From contig NZ_JAHCPS010000006.1 of the NCBI RefSeq assembly GCF_021366795.1, forward strand, positions 88,299 through 152,298: DNA of 64,000 nucleotides, written 5' to 3'. This DNA comes from Macrococcoides caseolyticum (GTDB taxonomy: Bacteria; Bacillota; Bacilli; Staphylococcales; Staphylococcaceae). Position 1 is the first letter of the stretch. Every line of letters starts with the position of its first letter. The notes under the pieces were generated by a model. It saw nothing but the letters and a program-made list of their open reading frames with translations. It did no database searches and was not told where the DNA came from. Below, in pieces: positions 9,272 through 18,394 of the stretch. The translations under genes and the position numbers were made by a program.

Positions 9272-10063
9272 TTATTTTAATGGATGATCTTCATTAATTA
9301 ATATTCGTTCTATTTTCTTCGTTGTGCCGTCTGTTTTTAATTCTACAAAGACACCACTTAACACGCCACGACCTTTATCTGGTACTACATGTTTCACTGG
9401 CATTGATGTTAGGAAACGATGAATGACTTCATCTTTATTGATACCTAATATTCCATCATAATAGCCTGTCATACCGACATCCGTAATAAAGCCAGTGCCT
9501 TTATTTAAGATACGATTATCACTTGTCTGGATATGCGTATGCGTCCCTACCACGACACTCGCTCGACCGTCTGCATAATAACCAAACGCACCCTTTTCAC
9601 TCGTCGTTTCTGCATGAAAGTCTACAAAGATGTAATCTGTTTCGCGTTTGGCGATTTCATACAACGCATCAAACTTTTTAAATGGACAATCAATTTGTTG
9701 CATAAACGCACGACCTTGCATATTAATCACTGCAATTTTCTTATCGTTAAATTTGATGATTTGCATGCCTTTACCTGGATTGTCATCGGGATAATTAGCA
9801 GGACGAATCATCTTCACATCACTATCCAGTAATTCATAGCTATCACGCTGACCGTATGTATGGTTTCCGAGTGTTACACAATCCACACCGAGCGTCATCA
9901 TTTCTTTATAAATTTTCTCAGTAATCCCACGACCGTGTGCCGCATTCTCACCGTTAACAATCGTAATATTCGGGCCATATTTCTTCTTCAGTTGCGGTAA
10001 ATATTCAGCGAGCATTTCTCTACCGATTGAACCTACAACATCACCTATAAATAATATTCTCAT
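9272..10063 (-). CDS. ymdB: YmdB-family metallophosphodiesterase
   Basis: A 263-residue calcineurin-like phosphodiesterase of the YmdB/TIGR00282 family. It begins MRILFIGDVVGSIGRE with the metal-binding aspartate, followed by NGENAAHGRGI, GNHTYGQ, VDFHAETTSEK and GTHTHIQTSDN, which carry the metal-ligand Asn and His residues. In Bacillus it hydrolyses 2',3'-cyclic nucleotides and affects biofilm and sporulation decisions; it is usually encoded beside rny, as here with one gene between. It overlaps the upstream membrane-protein gene by 4 bases. Function by family; the physiological role in cocci is not settled. Confidence 0.92.
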   Translation of the reverse strand: MRILFIGDVVGSIGREMLAEYLPQLKKKYGPNITIVNGENAAHGRGITEKIYKEMMTLGVDCVTLGNHTYGQRDSYELLDSDVKMIRPANYPDDNPGKGMQIIKFNDKKIAVINMQGRAFMQQIDCPFKKFDALYEIAKRETDYIFVDFHAETTSEKGAFGYYADGRASVVVGTHTHIQTSDNRILNKGTGFITDVGMTGYYDGILGINKDEVIHRFLTSMPVKHVVPDKGRGVLSGVFVELKTDGTTKKIERILINEDHPLK

Positions 10064-10833
10064 CTGTGCCTCATTCTTTCTTCACGTGTCATTTTTACTC
10101 TCAAGTAACATATATAACATAAAAACAATCCAAGAATCAATGTAAGCAATGGATAAAATATAAAAAGATTAAAAAAATAATGATTCATATGCTGTTTAGG
10201 TAAAGTTTCAAAACCTACTAAGTTGAGTCGGTTGTTCCAAGCACCGTCTAAGTCTATTTTTTCTAAAGTTGTCTTACCAATTAGATTATCCCTATGACTT
10301 CGCATCCCAATATATTGAATTTCTTCTTTATGCTGTGCCATGACCATCAATAATGTTTCACCAGTTGCGATTTTCTTTTCATAAATTACACGCGTATTTA
10401 TATAATGATTATTTAATTGTTTTTGTGTCCTAATATCAACATTGACCTTCTTTTTATTAATAATGATTGTCTTTACACGTTTATCTTGAATATCTTCAAT
10501 AAGCTGAACTATCTGATCACCAATTTGATAAGAACGCGTATACGTTGCACTTTTTTTCATTAACCGGTTGTAATCAACGTTTTTGTGCGCAACAATTTCT
10601 TTTCCTTTCGCATCTTTAAAAATATGTTCAACTGTTATCATGTCTACATTAATATTGTCATTAGCAATGACTGCTCTTATATTATTTTTATCAATTGACA
10701 GTTCTGTTAATAATCGTTCTTTACTCGCTATTTGTCGGTTGTTATGTAATTGATAAGCTTCAAGTAACGGTAAAAGTGATAAAAGGATAAGTATCGCTGC
10801 GACCCCTAAATAAATCTTAACTCGTTTTTCCAA
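10060..10833 (-). CDS. Unidentified bitopic membrane protein beside ymdB
   Basis: A 257-residue protein I do not recognise. It has one hydrophobic helix at residues 8-25, a mainly polar central domain of about 180 residues, a second strongly hydrophobic helix near residues 222-246, and a short basic tail (TREERMRHR). This suggests an extracytoplasmic domain held between two membrane helices. The stop overlaps the ymdB start by 4 bases, so the two are co-translated. It lies between RNase Y and YmdB, a pair normally adjacent, so it looks like a lineage-specific insertion in this locus. Confidence 0.7.
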   Translation of the reverse strand: MEKRVKIYLGVAAILILLSLLPLLEAYQLHNNRQIASKERLLTELSIDKNNIRAVIANDNINVDMITVEHIFKDAKGKEIVAHKNVDYNRLMKKSATYTRSYQIGDQIVQLIEDIQDKRVKTIIINKKKVNVDIRTQKQLNNHYINTRVIYEKKIATGETLLMVMAQHKEEIQYIGMRSHRDNLIGKTTLEKIDLDGAWNNRLNLVGFETLPKQHMNHYFFNLFIFYPLLTLILGLFLCYICYLRVKMTREERMRHR

Positions 10834-10904
10834 GCCATCCCCTCATTTACTTAATTGTTATATATATTTTAGCACGATATCCCAATTTCATGTATGCTTC
10901 CATA

Positions 10905-10950
10905 AAAAATAAAAACAACCCTCAAAGCCTTATGGCTCTGAGGGTTGTTT
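10905..10950 (-). terminator. Intrinsic terminator after rny
   Basis: A long stem (AACAACCCTCA pairing with TGAGGGTTGTT, with an inner AGCC/GGCT pairing) is followed by a run of T on the minus strand. It lies just after the rny stop codon. Confidence 0.9.
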
Positions 10951-10962
10951 GGTTAACTGCTA

Positions 10963-12522
10963 TTATTTCGCGTATTCTATTGCACGCATTTCTCGGACGA
11001 CTGTTACTTTAATATGACCAGGATATTGTAATTCTTCTTCAATTTGATTTTTAATATCTCTTGCAATTCGATGTGCTTTTAAATCATCCACATCTTCAGG
11101 TGAAACGATAATGCGAATTTCACGGCCTGCTTGAATTGCAAATGATTTTTCTACGCCATCATAACTTTCAGAAATTTCTTCCAATCGTTCAAGACGTCTC
11201 ACATAGTTTTCAAGCGTTTCACGTCGCGCACCAGGCCTTGCTGCACTTAACGCATCAGCTGCTGCCACGAGTATTGAAATGACACTATTGGGTTCAATAT
11301 CTCCATGATGAGAATGGATGGCATTAATCACAATAGGATGCTCACGGTATTTCTTCGCTAAATCTACACCTATTTCAACGTGTGAACCTTCAACTTCATG
11401 GTCGATTGCTTTACCAATATCATGTAATAGTCCTGCACGTTTTGCAAGTGTCACATCTTCACCAAGTTCAGCTGCAAGCATGCCTGATAAATGTGCGACT
11501 TCAATCGAGTGTTTTAATACATTTTGACCATAGCTTGTACGGAACTTCATTCGGCCTAAGATTTTCACTAAATCAGGATGTAAATTATGAATACCAAGTT
11601 CAAATGTTGCTGCTTCACCTGCTTCGCGTATAATTTCATCCACAGATTTACGCGCTTTTTCAACCATTTCTTCAATACGTCCAGGATGAATTCTTCCATC
11701 TGAAACTAATGCTTCTAGTGCTGTTTTTGCAATTTCTCGTCTGATTGGGTCGAATCCTGATAAAATAACCGCTTCAGGCGTATCATCAATAATTAAATCA
11801 ATACCTGTTAACGTCTCTAAAGTACGAATATTTCGGCCTTCACGACCAATAATTCTACCTTTCATTTCATCATTTGGAAGGTTAATTACAGATACTGTTG
11901 ATTCTGAAGTATGTTCAGCAGCTAAACGTTGTACAGTTGTTGCAAGTACCATTTTGGCCTTTTTATCAACTTGCGCTTTTGCCTCTTGTTCTTTTTCTTT
12001 AACCATAACTGCAATGTCATGTGTTAATTCTTCTTCAACTTGATCAATAATTTCCTGTTTCGCTTCTTCTTGCGTCAGTCCGGAGATGCGTGTTAATTCT
12101 TGTTCATGTTTTACTATAATGTCTTGCACACTTTGCTCTAACGCATCTACATGTTGTTGTTTTTCTTCAATTTTAGACTCTTTTTGTTCTAAAAGTTCAT
12201 CCTTTTTATCTAAAAGTTCACTTTTACGATCTAAGTTTTCTTCTTTTTGAAGAAGTCTTGCTTCTTGTCTTGCAAGGTCTGAACGACGTTCTTTAAATTC
12301 TGCTTCTAAACGGTCACTTCTTACTTGATTTTCTTCTTTTGCTTCAAGTAATTTTTCCTTTTTAAGACTTTCAGCTTCTTTATTTGCTTCACTAATGATA
12401 TGTTCAGCGGTCGTACGTGCCTGATTCTGCTGATTAGTCAAGCTATTCTTTGCCAGTATGTAACCTACACCAACACCTAGAATTATTCCAAGCAAAATGA
12501 ATAAGAGGCTTAATAGTTCCAC
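10963..12522 (-). CDS. rny: Ribonuclease Y
   Basis: A 519-residue protein with the full RNase Y layout: an N-terminal membrane helix (residues 3-24), a long Lys/Glu-rich coiled coil (about 30-200), a KH domain with [15 protein letters not shown], then an HD domain with [12 protein letters not shown] and HSHHGD. It is the membrane-bound endoribonuclease that starts mRNA decay. The ATG follows AAGGAGGTG. A terminator follows and a promoter precedes, so it is probably its own transcript. Length matches the family. Confidence 0.97.
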   Translation of the reverse strand: MELLSLLFILLGIILGVGVGYILAKNSLTNQQNQARTTAEHIISEANKEAESLKKEKLLEAKEENQVRSDRLEAEFKERRSDLARQEARLLQKEENLDRKSELLDKKDELLEQKESKIEEKQQHVDALEQSVQDIIVKHEQELTRISGLTQEEAKQEIIDQVEEELTHDIAVMVKEKEQEAKAQVDKKAKMVLATTVQRLAAEHTSESTVSVINLPNDEMKGRIIGREGRNIRTLETLTGIDLIIDDTPEAVILSGFDPIRREIAKTALEALVSDGRIHPGRIEEMVEKARKSVDEIIREAGEAATFELGIHNLHPDLVKILGRMKFRTSYGQNVLKHSIEVAHLSGMLAAELGEDVTLAKRAGLLHDIGKAIDHEVEGSHVEIGVDLAKKYREHPIVINAIHSHHGDIEPNSVISILVAAADALSAARPGARRETLENYVRRLERLEEISESYDGVEKSFAIQAGREIRIIVSPEDVDDLKAHRIARDIKNQIEEELQYPGHIKVTVVREMRAIEYAK

Positions 12523-12616
12523 ATAAACACCTCCTTATTTGCTTTTTTTCATCTAGTTCATTTCTAAATCGATTGTATAGAAATAAATCGTCAATATATA
12601 TTTCATATACAAATTA

Positions 12617-12646
12617 ATTGTACGTTTTATAAGTAAAGTGTGTCAA
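12617..12646 (-). promoter_or_regulatory. Putative sigma-A promoter of rny
   Basis: On the minus strand TTGACA (12646-12641) and TACAAT (12622-12617) are 18 bases apart, about 95 bases before the rny start. The -35 is a perfect match to consensus. Confidence 0.6.
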
Positions 12647-12691
12647 GGTAAGTCGTGAATTATTTAACGTATATTTAACTCATTGTTGAAA

Positions 12692-12745
12692 AATTACAAA
12701 AATCCGAATGATATGTCATTTTATTTCATGACATATCATTCGGAT
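12692..12745 (-). terminator. recA: Strong intrinsic terminator after recA
   Basis: A perfect 17-bp stem at 12702-12718 and 12729-12745 with a 10-base loop is followed on the minus strand by a T-rich tract. It lies 8 bases after the recA stop and insulates rny. Confidence 0.95.
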
Positions 12746-12753
12746 AGAAAATT

Positions 12754-13815
12754 TTATACTAATTCATCATCGAATAAATCTTGAGTTGGTTCAGCTTCAG
12801 GAATATCTGCCTTCACTGCATCTTTATCTTCACCAATACCCATAGCTTTACGGATTTTCTGATCGATTTCATCTCGTACTTCTGGATTCTCACGTAAATA
12901 GGTCTTGATATTTTCTCTACCTTGTCCGATACGCTCACCTTCATATGAATACCAGGCACCTGACTTCTGAAGCACTTCATATTCAGCACCTAAATCAACC
13001 ATTTCGCCTTCACGAGAAATACCTTGACCATACATAATATCCACTTCTGCTACTTTAAATGGTGGTGCTACTTTATTTTTTACAACTTTAATTTTAGTAC
13101 GATTTCCGACGATATCTTGTCCTTGTTTTAATTGCTCAGCTCGACGAACTTCTAAACGTACTGAAGAATAGAATTTAAGTGCTCGTCCACCTGGCGTTGT
13201 TTCAGGGTTACCAAACATAACACCGATTTTTTCACGTACCTGGTTAATGAATATAGCAATCGTATTCGATTTAGAAACCGCACCTGAAAGCTTTCTTAAT
13301 GCTTGAGACATTAATCTTGCCTGAAGACCCATATGTGAATCTCCCATTTCGCCTTCAATCTCAGCTTTAGGTGTAAGCGCTGCAACTGAGTCAACTACAA
13401 TAATATCGACAGCACCACTTCGTACAAACGCTTCAGCAATCTCTAAACCTTGTTCCCCATGATCAGGTTGTGATAAGTATAAATTATCAATGTCTACACC
13501 AAGCTTTTGCGCATAAACTGGATCTAATGCATGCTCTGCATCAATAAATGCTGCGATACCACCCTGCTTTTGAACTTCTGCAATCGCATGTAATGCCACT
13601 GTTGTCTTACCCGAACTTTCAGGTCCATAAATTTCGATAATACGTCCTTTCGGATAACCACCTATGCCAAGGGCGTTATCTAAAGTAATTGATCCAGATG
13701 AAACTGCAGAAACATTGCGTGTCGCATTTTCGCCAAGTTTCATGACTGCACCTTTACCAAATGATTTCTCCATATTCTTAATTACTGTGTCTAAAGCTTT
13801 TTGACGTTCACTCAT
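12754..13815 (-). CDS. recA: Recombinase RecA
   Basis: A 353-residue RecA. Walker A GPESSGKT is at residues 64-71, with Walker B in [16 protein letters not shown], the L1 loop region [22 protein letters not shown] and the L2 region [24 protein letters not shown]. The C-terminus is acidic (DLFDDELV). It catalyses strand exchange and stimulates LexA self-cleavage. AGGAGGAAGAA precedes the ATG. A promoter and LexA-like box lie about 150-190 bases upstream, leaving a long leader. cinA, usually upstream of recA in this family, is absent. Confidence 0.99.
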   Translation of the reverse strand: MSERQKALDTVIKNMEKSFGKGAVMKLGENATRNVSAVSSGSITLDNALGIGGYPKGRIIEIYGPESSGKTTVALHAIAEVQKQGGIAAFIDAEHALDPVYAQKLGVDIDNLYLSQPDHGEQGLEIAEAFVRSGAVDIIVVDSVAALTPKAEIEGEMGDSHMGLQARLMSQALRKLSGAVSKSNTIAIFINQVREKIGVMFGNPETTPGGRALKFYSSVRLEVRRAEQLKQGQDIVGNRTKIKVVKNKVAPPFKVAEVDIMYGQGISREGEMVDLGAEYEVLQKSGAWYSYEGERIGQGRENIKTYLRENPEVRDEIDQKIRKAMGIGEDKDAVKADIPEAEPTQDLFDDELV

Positions 13816-13958
13816 ATATTATTCTTCCTCCTAAGTCACTTCTCATGTATCAATGATTTCAATGCAATCCTAATGCATTGAATGTATCTTTCTTGTAATG
13901 CTTTCAAAACTATTCTAACAACGTGTTAGCGGTGACCTCATTACTCACTACAAATAAT

Positions 13959-13987
13959 ACTATACTTATATTTGAGTAATTAATCAA
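13959..13987 (-). promoter_or_regulatory. recA: Putative recA promoter
   Basis: TTGATT (13987-13982) and TATAGT (13964-13959) on the minus strand are separated by exactly 17 bases. They lie about 145 bases before the recA ATG and just downstream of a LexA-like box. Confidence 0.65.
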
Positions 13988-13994
13988 GCAAAAA

Positions 13995-14010
13995 GCGAAC
14001 GCATGTTTGT
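13995..14010 (-). promoter_or_regulatory. LexA (SOS) box upstream of recA
   Basis: Minus-strand ACAAACATGCGTTCGC matches the Gram-positive SOS box CGAAC-N4-GTTCG with one central mismatch in the left half. Its position immediately upstream of the recA -35 supports SOS control. Confidence 0.7.
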
Positions 14011-14045
14011 ATTTTTTCGTTTTTTTCCTTTTTTAAGGAGAACAT

Positions 14046-14091
14046 AATAAAAACATACTCAGATTAACAGCATCGTCATCTCAGTATGTTT
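14046..14091 (-). terminator. Intrinsic terminator after pgsA
   Basis: A 14-bp stem with one mismatch (AAACATACTGAGAT pairing with ATCTGAGTATGTTT) is followed by a T-rich run on the minus strand, 13 bases after the pgsA stop. Confidence 0.8.
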
Positions 14092-14103
14092 AACATTTCA
14101 TTT

Positions 14104-14685
14104 TTATTTTGAATTTTTGAAAACATTTCGGCCATGATAAAAATATTCAATCCCAGACAAAATGGTAAAGAACACTGCGATATACATTAAAGGATACCCT
14201 AACTTAATGCCAATGAATTGATTGAATGGCTCATTTAATAAAAGTAAAGTCATTGCAAGCATTGTCACAGCTGTTTTAATTTTACCGAGTTGCCCTGCAG
14301 CAGATACAAAACCTTGTTCGATTTGAAGCAAACGAAGCCCTGTTACTGCAAACTCACGTGCAATAATGATAATTGCCATCCATGAAGGTATAAGATCAAG
14401 TTCAACTAGCGCAATGAGTCCGCTAGAAACTAGTAATTTATCTGCCAGTGGATCCAAAAATTTACCCATATTCGTAACAAGTTGCCATTTACGGGCTAAA
14501 TAGCCATCCACCCAATCTGTTAATGATGCAAAGATAAAAATACAAGCTGCGATCAACTGCTCGACGCGCATCACATCACTACCAAGTATCGCGATGTCAC
14601 CCATATTAAAATCCGCAAGTAAAAAGATTAAAAAAACAGGAATTAACAATACACGAGCTACAGTAATTTGATTTGGTATATTCAT
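14104..14685 (-). CDS. pgsA: CDP-diacylglycerol-glycerol-3-phosphate 3-phosphatidyltransferase
   Basis: A 193-residue membrane enzyme with the CDP-alcohol phosphotransferase signature (D-x2-DG-x2-AR-x8-G-x3-D-x3-D): here [27 protein letters not shown] near residues 62-88. It makes phosphatidylglycerol phosphate, the committed step to phosphatidylglycerol and cardiolipin. About four to five hydrophobic helices surround the motif. It follows the rodZ-like gene at 54 bases and ends in a terminator before recA, where cinA would be expected. Confidence 0.96.
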   Translation of the reverse strand: MNIPNQITVARVLLIPVFLIFLLADFNMGDIAILGSDVMRVEQLIAACIFIFASLTDWVDGYLARKWQLVTNMGKFLDPLADKLLVSSGLIALVELDLIPSWMAIIIIAREFAVTGLRLLQIEQGFVSAAGQLGKIKTAVTMLAMTLLLLNEPFNQFIGIKLGYPLMYIAVFFTILSGIEYFYHGRNVFKNSK

Positions 14686-14739
14686 TTTAAACTTCCTTTT
14701 CTATTATTCTAATTTGATTATCATACATTGTAACGTCAA

Positions 14740-15591
14740 CTATTGTACCACTTTAAAGAAGTAAGTTCTTGTTATTAAATTCTCTGCTTCCTTCGGCACA
14801 TTTACCTTTACGCCATTGATAAACACGTTCATTGTCGTAGAATTACCAGATATTAAAGTAATACTTTTCACATTTTTATCAATTTTAATCACTTCATTTT
14901 TTATTTCTTTATAAACATAATTTTTCTTATTACTATCATAAACTTGAACCCAAGTTGGGATACTAGAATTTACTTTTAATTCAATCGGTTGATTCGTCGA
15001 AATTTCATAAGCTAAATTAGCACCATCAAAGTTTTTATATGTTAACTTAACTGGTTCAACTTTAGGTTTCACTTTGACATTTTCTTTCGTTTCTTTTTTG
15101 GGCGTTGCAGTGGTTGCAACTGGTTTTTCTTCCGTTTTCCTTTCAACCTTTACATCACGGCTTTTATTAATATCTTCAGCTTGCCAGACATTATTTTTAT
15201 CCGTGAAGATAAACTGTGAAAATATAAGCCAGACTAAAAATAAAACAACACTTATCCCAAGTATCCATACAAGTAGTTTTTGCACACTGTTATCTGACTG
15301 ATGCTCGACGGCTGTGTTTTTAATTTGTTGACTCGCTTCTTTTGCGGACAATTTTTTGGCTGGCAATTCATCCTTATGTTCTGATAACAGTGATTCTGCA
15401 TTCAAGTTGACAGCTTTGGCATATTTTTCGATAAATCCACGTGTATAGTCCGGATTGGGTAAACGGTCAAACTCATTTTTCTCAATCATTTCAATATACT
15501 TTTTCTGTATTCGTACCTTTTTTTCTAAATCAATCAGTGTCATACCAAGTGATTCTCGTTTAGAACGTAGTATTTGTCCAATTAATTTCAT
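14740..15591 (-). CDS. RodZ-like HTH membrane protein (YmfM)
   Basis: A 283-residue protein with a Cro-type helix-turn-helix of the RodZ class (residues 1-70, including LRSKRESLGMTLIDLEKKV and RLPNPDYTRGFIEKYAKAV), a single membrane helix near residues 105-125, then a Lys/Glu/Val-rich linker and a C-terminal beta domain (DUF4115-like) starting near residue 180. RodZ links the cytoskeleton to cell-shape machinery; in cocci its role is less clear. It lies between pgsA and ymfK, the usual order in this family. Confidence 0.88.
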   Translation of the reverse strand: MKLIGQILRSKRESLGMTLIDLEKKVRIQKKYIEMIEKNEFDRLPNPDYTRGFIEKYAKAVNLNAESLLSEHKDELPAKKLSAKEASQQIKNTAVEHQSDNSVQKLLVWILGISVVLFLVWLIFSQFIFTDKNNVWQAEDINKSRDVKVERKTEEKPVATTATPKKETKENVKVKPKVEPVKLTYKNFDGANLAYEISTNQPIELKVNSSIPTWVQVYDSNKKNYVYKEIKNEVIKIDKNVKSITLISGNSTTMNVFINGVKVNVPKEAENLITRTYFFKVVQ

Positions 15592-15610
15592 AATGGCCCC
15601 CTATTAAAAA

Positions 15611-16405
15611 TCAAAAGAATGCAAATTCATCATTATCAAAAAGGTTATTGTTTGATAATTGTTCATAAGTAATTTCCTGATCTTCTGTTTCTCTTAATTC
15701 AATAATATAATCAAAATCATCTAATGAATAGTCTGTTTTTTGAACAAATAAATCAGGGTGTTCAATCACTTTTGTAGTCTCAAGTGACATCACTTCTCGA
15801 ACGAGATTTAAATGTTCCGCATTTTGTTTTATACTTAAAGCACCATCAATGATAAAAATATGTTTATCATCATATTCGCCTTTATATAACTGATTCCTAA
15901 CGGTTTGTTTAATCATTGTAGATGATATAAAGAGCCATTTTTTGTGTGCACAGACACTTGCAGCAACAACTGATTCTGTCTTGCCTACGCGTGGCATCCC
16001 ACGAATGCCAATCACCTGATTGCCATCCTGCTTAAATAACTCCGCCATTAAATCGACAAGTATGCCTAAGTCTTTCCTTATAAACTTAAACACATGTTTA
16101 TTATTTTCAGCACGTTCAATGTGTTGCCCATGTCGTACAGCTAATCGGTCTTGTAGTAGTGGTTCACGCAATTTTAATATTTCTATATCTTCTAATTGGG
16201 AAATGATATTTTCAAATCGTGTTACTTTTTCCAGGTTATCTGTCTTTATTAAAAGGCCTCTTACACCTTGATCAACACCATTAATGGTGATAATACTAAT
16301 GCCAAGGACACCAAGAAGACTAGATACATCACCAAGCAGTCCTGCACGGTTGATTTTAATTTCATATTCTAAATACCATTCTTTCGTTTCTTTGAGTGAT
16401 GCCAT
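15611..16405 (-). CDS. ymfK: YmfK-like protein (DUF3388) with ACT-like domain and P-loop
   Basis: A 264-residue protein. The N-terminal region (YEIKINRAGLLGDVSSLLGVLGISI) looks like an ACT-type regulatory domain. A P-loop, GIRGMPRVGKTES, lies near residue 133, followed by a possible Walker B (HIFIIDGALS). It matches the DUF3388/YmfK protein always encoded beside ymfI in Firmicutes. Biochemical function is unknown. Its start is 11 bases after the ymfI stop, so it belongs to the same transcript. Confidence 0.85.
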   Translation of the reverse strand: MASLKETKEWYLEYEIKINRAGLLGDVSSLLGVLGISIITINGVDQGVRGLLIKTDNLEKVTRFENIISQLEDIEILKLREPLLQDRLAVRHGQHIERAENNKHVFKFIRKDLGILVDLMAELFKQDGNQVIGIRGMPRVGKTESVVAASVCAHKKWLFISSTMIKQTVRNQLYKGEYDDKHIFIIDGALSIKQNAEHLNLVREVMSLETTKVIEHPDLFVQKTDYSLDDFDYIIELRETEDQEITYEQLSNNNLFDNDEFAFF

Positions 16406-16416
16406 TTACTGACCCC

Positions 16417-17127
16417 CTAAATATACCATCCACCATTAATTCGATGAACAGTACCTGTTATCGATTGTGCTAAATCTCCTAATAAATAACGGACAACGTG
16501 ACTGACTTCTTTTGGTTCGATTAAACGCTGTTGTGGAACCTCTGCTAAAACCGATGTGACATCTTGTGCATCTAATTGTAAAGTCATTTTACCATTGACA
16601 ATACCGGGTGCAATAACATTTGCAGTCACTCCTGTAAGCGCTAGTTCTTTAGCAATCGATTTAATATACCCGATTTGCGCTGCTTTCATGCCACTATATA
16701 AAGATTCCATTGCACTACCTGTCTCACCCCAGATGGAACTAATAACAACAATACGGCCACTTGCTCCTTGTAATAACCCGCTTAGTGTGAATTGTGTAAG
16801 TTTAACAAGGTTTGCAAAATGAATTTGAAACTGCGTGTCCATCGCATCAGTCGTAATGTCTTGAACAGCTGAAAAATGAGCTGTCCCCGCTGCATAGATC
16901 AAACCATCCAGATGACTAACCATCCAATCTTCAAATGGTGAATGAATAAGTGGTTGACTCAAATCAAACTGCACCAACGTGACAGGTTTATCTTTAAAGA
17001 ATGTTTGCAACTGCTCACGATGACTTGAATAAAAATGCGCGATCACTTCATGATTATTTTCTAACAAATCCAACACAATCTGTTTACCAATATCTCCACT
17101 TGCACCTATTACAATATATTTACCCAT
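16417..17127 (-). CDS. ymfI: SDR-family oxidoreductase YmfI
   Basis: A 236-residue short-chain dehydrogenase/reductase. The NADP-binding motif GASGDIGKQ is at residues 8-16, NAG-equivalent YAAGTA near residue 80, the catalytic Ser in VVISSIWGE and the YxxxK motif in YSGMKAA, followed by NVIAPG. Similar proteins resemble 3-oxoacyl-ACP reductases, but the substrate of YmfI is not known. It overlaps ymfH by 8 bases, so both are coupled in the ymfF-ymfH-ymfI-ymfK block. Confidence 0.88.
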   Translation of the reverse strand: MGKYIVIGASGDIGKQIVLDLLENNHEVIAHFYSSHREQLQTFFKDKPVTLVQFDLSQPLIHSPFEDWMVSHLDGLIYAAGTAHFSAVQDITTDAMDTQFQIHFANLVKLTQFTLSGLLQGASGRIVVISSIWGETGSAMESLYSGMKAAQIGYIKSIAKELALTGVTANVIAPGIVNGKMTLQLDAQDVTSVLAEVPQQRLIEPKEVSHVVRYLLGDLAQSITGTVHRINGGWYI

Positions 17128-18394
17128 TACGTTTCTCGATTCTACTATCGGTTATATGTGCATTTTCTATAGCTGTCTTATACGTATCAATACAATCTTC
17201 CAGTGTAAGCGATTCTAGTAGCGGTAATAAATCAAACAGTATAACATCGTTGAAATAGTAACGTGTAAACTGATTCGCAATATACTCTGGACTATTCATG
17301 CTTGATACATATTCTCCAATGGTCTGCCTAACGATTAAATCAAATGATTTTTGATCGTTTAATGCGTCAAAATTATACAATTGACTGATTAAACGTTGTT
17401 TTAATCGATCAACATCTTTAGAAGCACCTGCGATAAACATATGAGAAAACGTCGGTTCAATTGTAAAATTAAACCCAAATGAATCATCAATGAGGTGGTC
17501 TTTTAACAACGATTGATAAAAGTCCGTTTGCTCTCCAAATAATAAATCTAAAGCAAATAACATTTTAAGTTCTGTTAATATGAGATTATCTGCACTCTTA
17601 TAATTATCAGTTTTAATACCCAGCATTATTTTGTCCATTTGAACATTATCTAAGGCTTTCACTTCAGGTTGTTTTATAGTGTCAGGTTCTTCAAATGGTA
17701 ATAATGCGACGGGTGTAAACGTATCATATGGTTTAATGATTGTATTAATATAATCTTTAATTGCATAAGGCTCAACATTACCAACAATAAACATGACCAT
17801 ATTTTCAGGATGATAAAATGTATTATAGCATGTATAAAGTGTTTCATGCGTAATCTCCTGAATACTGTCAACCGTACCTGCAATATCCACTCGTACAGGA
17901 TGGACATGATACATCGCCTGTAATGTCTGATAGTATAATCTGTAATTCGGCTGGTCCTGGTACATTTTAATCTCTTCAGCAATAATGCCTACCTCTTTAG
18001 CCACACTTTCTTTTGTGAACCAAGGTGTTTGCAACATATCAACAAGCAATTTTATATTTTCTTGTAGTGATTCTACAGTTGTAAATAAGTAACTTGTTCT
18101 GTCGTATGATGTAAATGCATTTGCTGAACTACCGTGTTCTGAAAATGCATTAAACATATCCCCATGTTCTTTTTCAAACATTTTATGCTCCAGAAAATGT
18201 GCAATCCCTTTAGGCATATGAATTTCCGTGCCATCATTTGCAATAAAATCATTATGTATAGAACCATATTTAGCCGTCATTGTCACATAGGATTTCTGAA
18301 ATCCCTTTTTAGGAATAATAAATAACTGCATCCCATTATTTAACTTTGCTTCATAAAGCGTTTCATCGATTGCTTGATAATATGTTTGTTTCAT
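17120..18394 (-). CDS. ymfH: M16-family zinc protease YmfH
   Basis: A 424-residue M16B peptidase with an intact inverted zinc motif HFLEH (HxxEH, about residues 66-70) followed by the distal Glu in EVGIIAEEIKMYQD. It should be the catalytic partner of the adjacent YmfF, which lacks the motif; M16B enzymes typically work as active/inactive pairs. The start overlaps the ymfF stop by 4 bases. The substrate is unknown; some homologues process small peptides. Confidence 0.9.
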   Translation of the reverse strand: MKQTYYQAIDETLYEAKLNNGMQLFIIPKKGFQKSYVTMTAKYGSIHNDFIANDGTEIHMPKGIAHFLEHKMFEKEHGDMFNAFSEHGSSANAFTSYDRTSYLFTTVESLQENIKLLVDMLQTPWFTKESVAKEVGIIAEEIKMYQDQPNYRLYYQTLQAMYHVHPVRVDIAGTVDSIQEITHETLYTCYNTFYHPENMVMFIVGNVEPYAIKDYINTIIKPYDTFTPVALLPFEEPDTIKQPEVKALDNVQMDKIMLGIKTDNYKSADNLILTELKMLFALDLLFGEQTDFYQSLLKDHLIDDSFGFNFTIEPTFSHMFIAGASKDVDRLKQRLISQLYNFDALNDQKSFDLIVRQTIGEYVSSMNSPEYIANQFTRYYFNDVILFDLLPLLESLTLEDCIDTYKTAIENAHITDSRIEKRNG

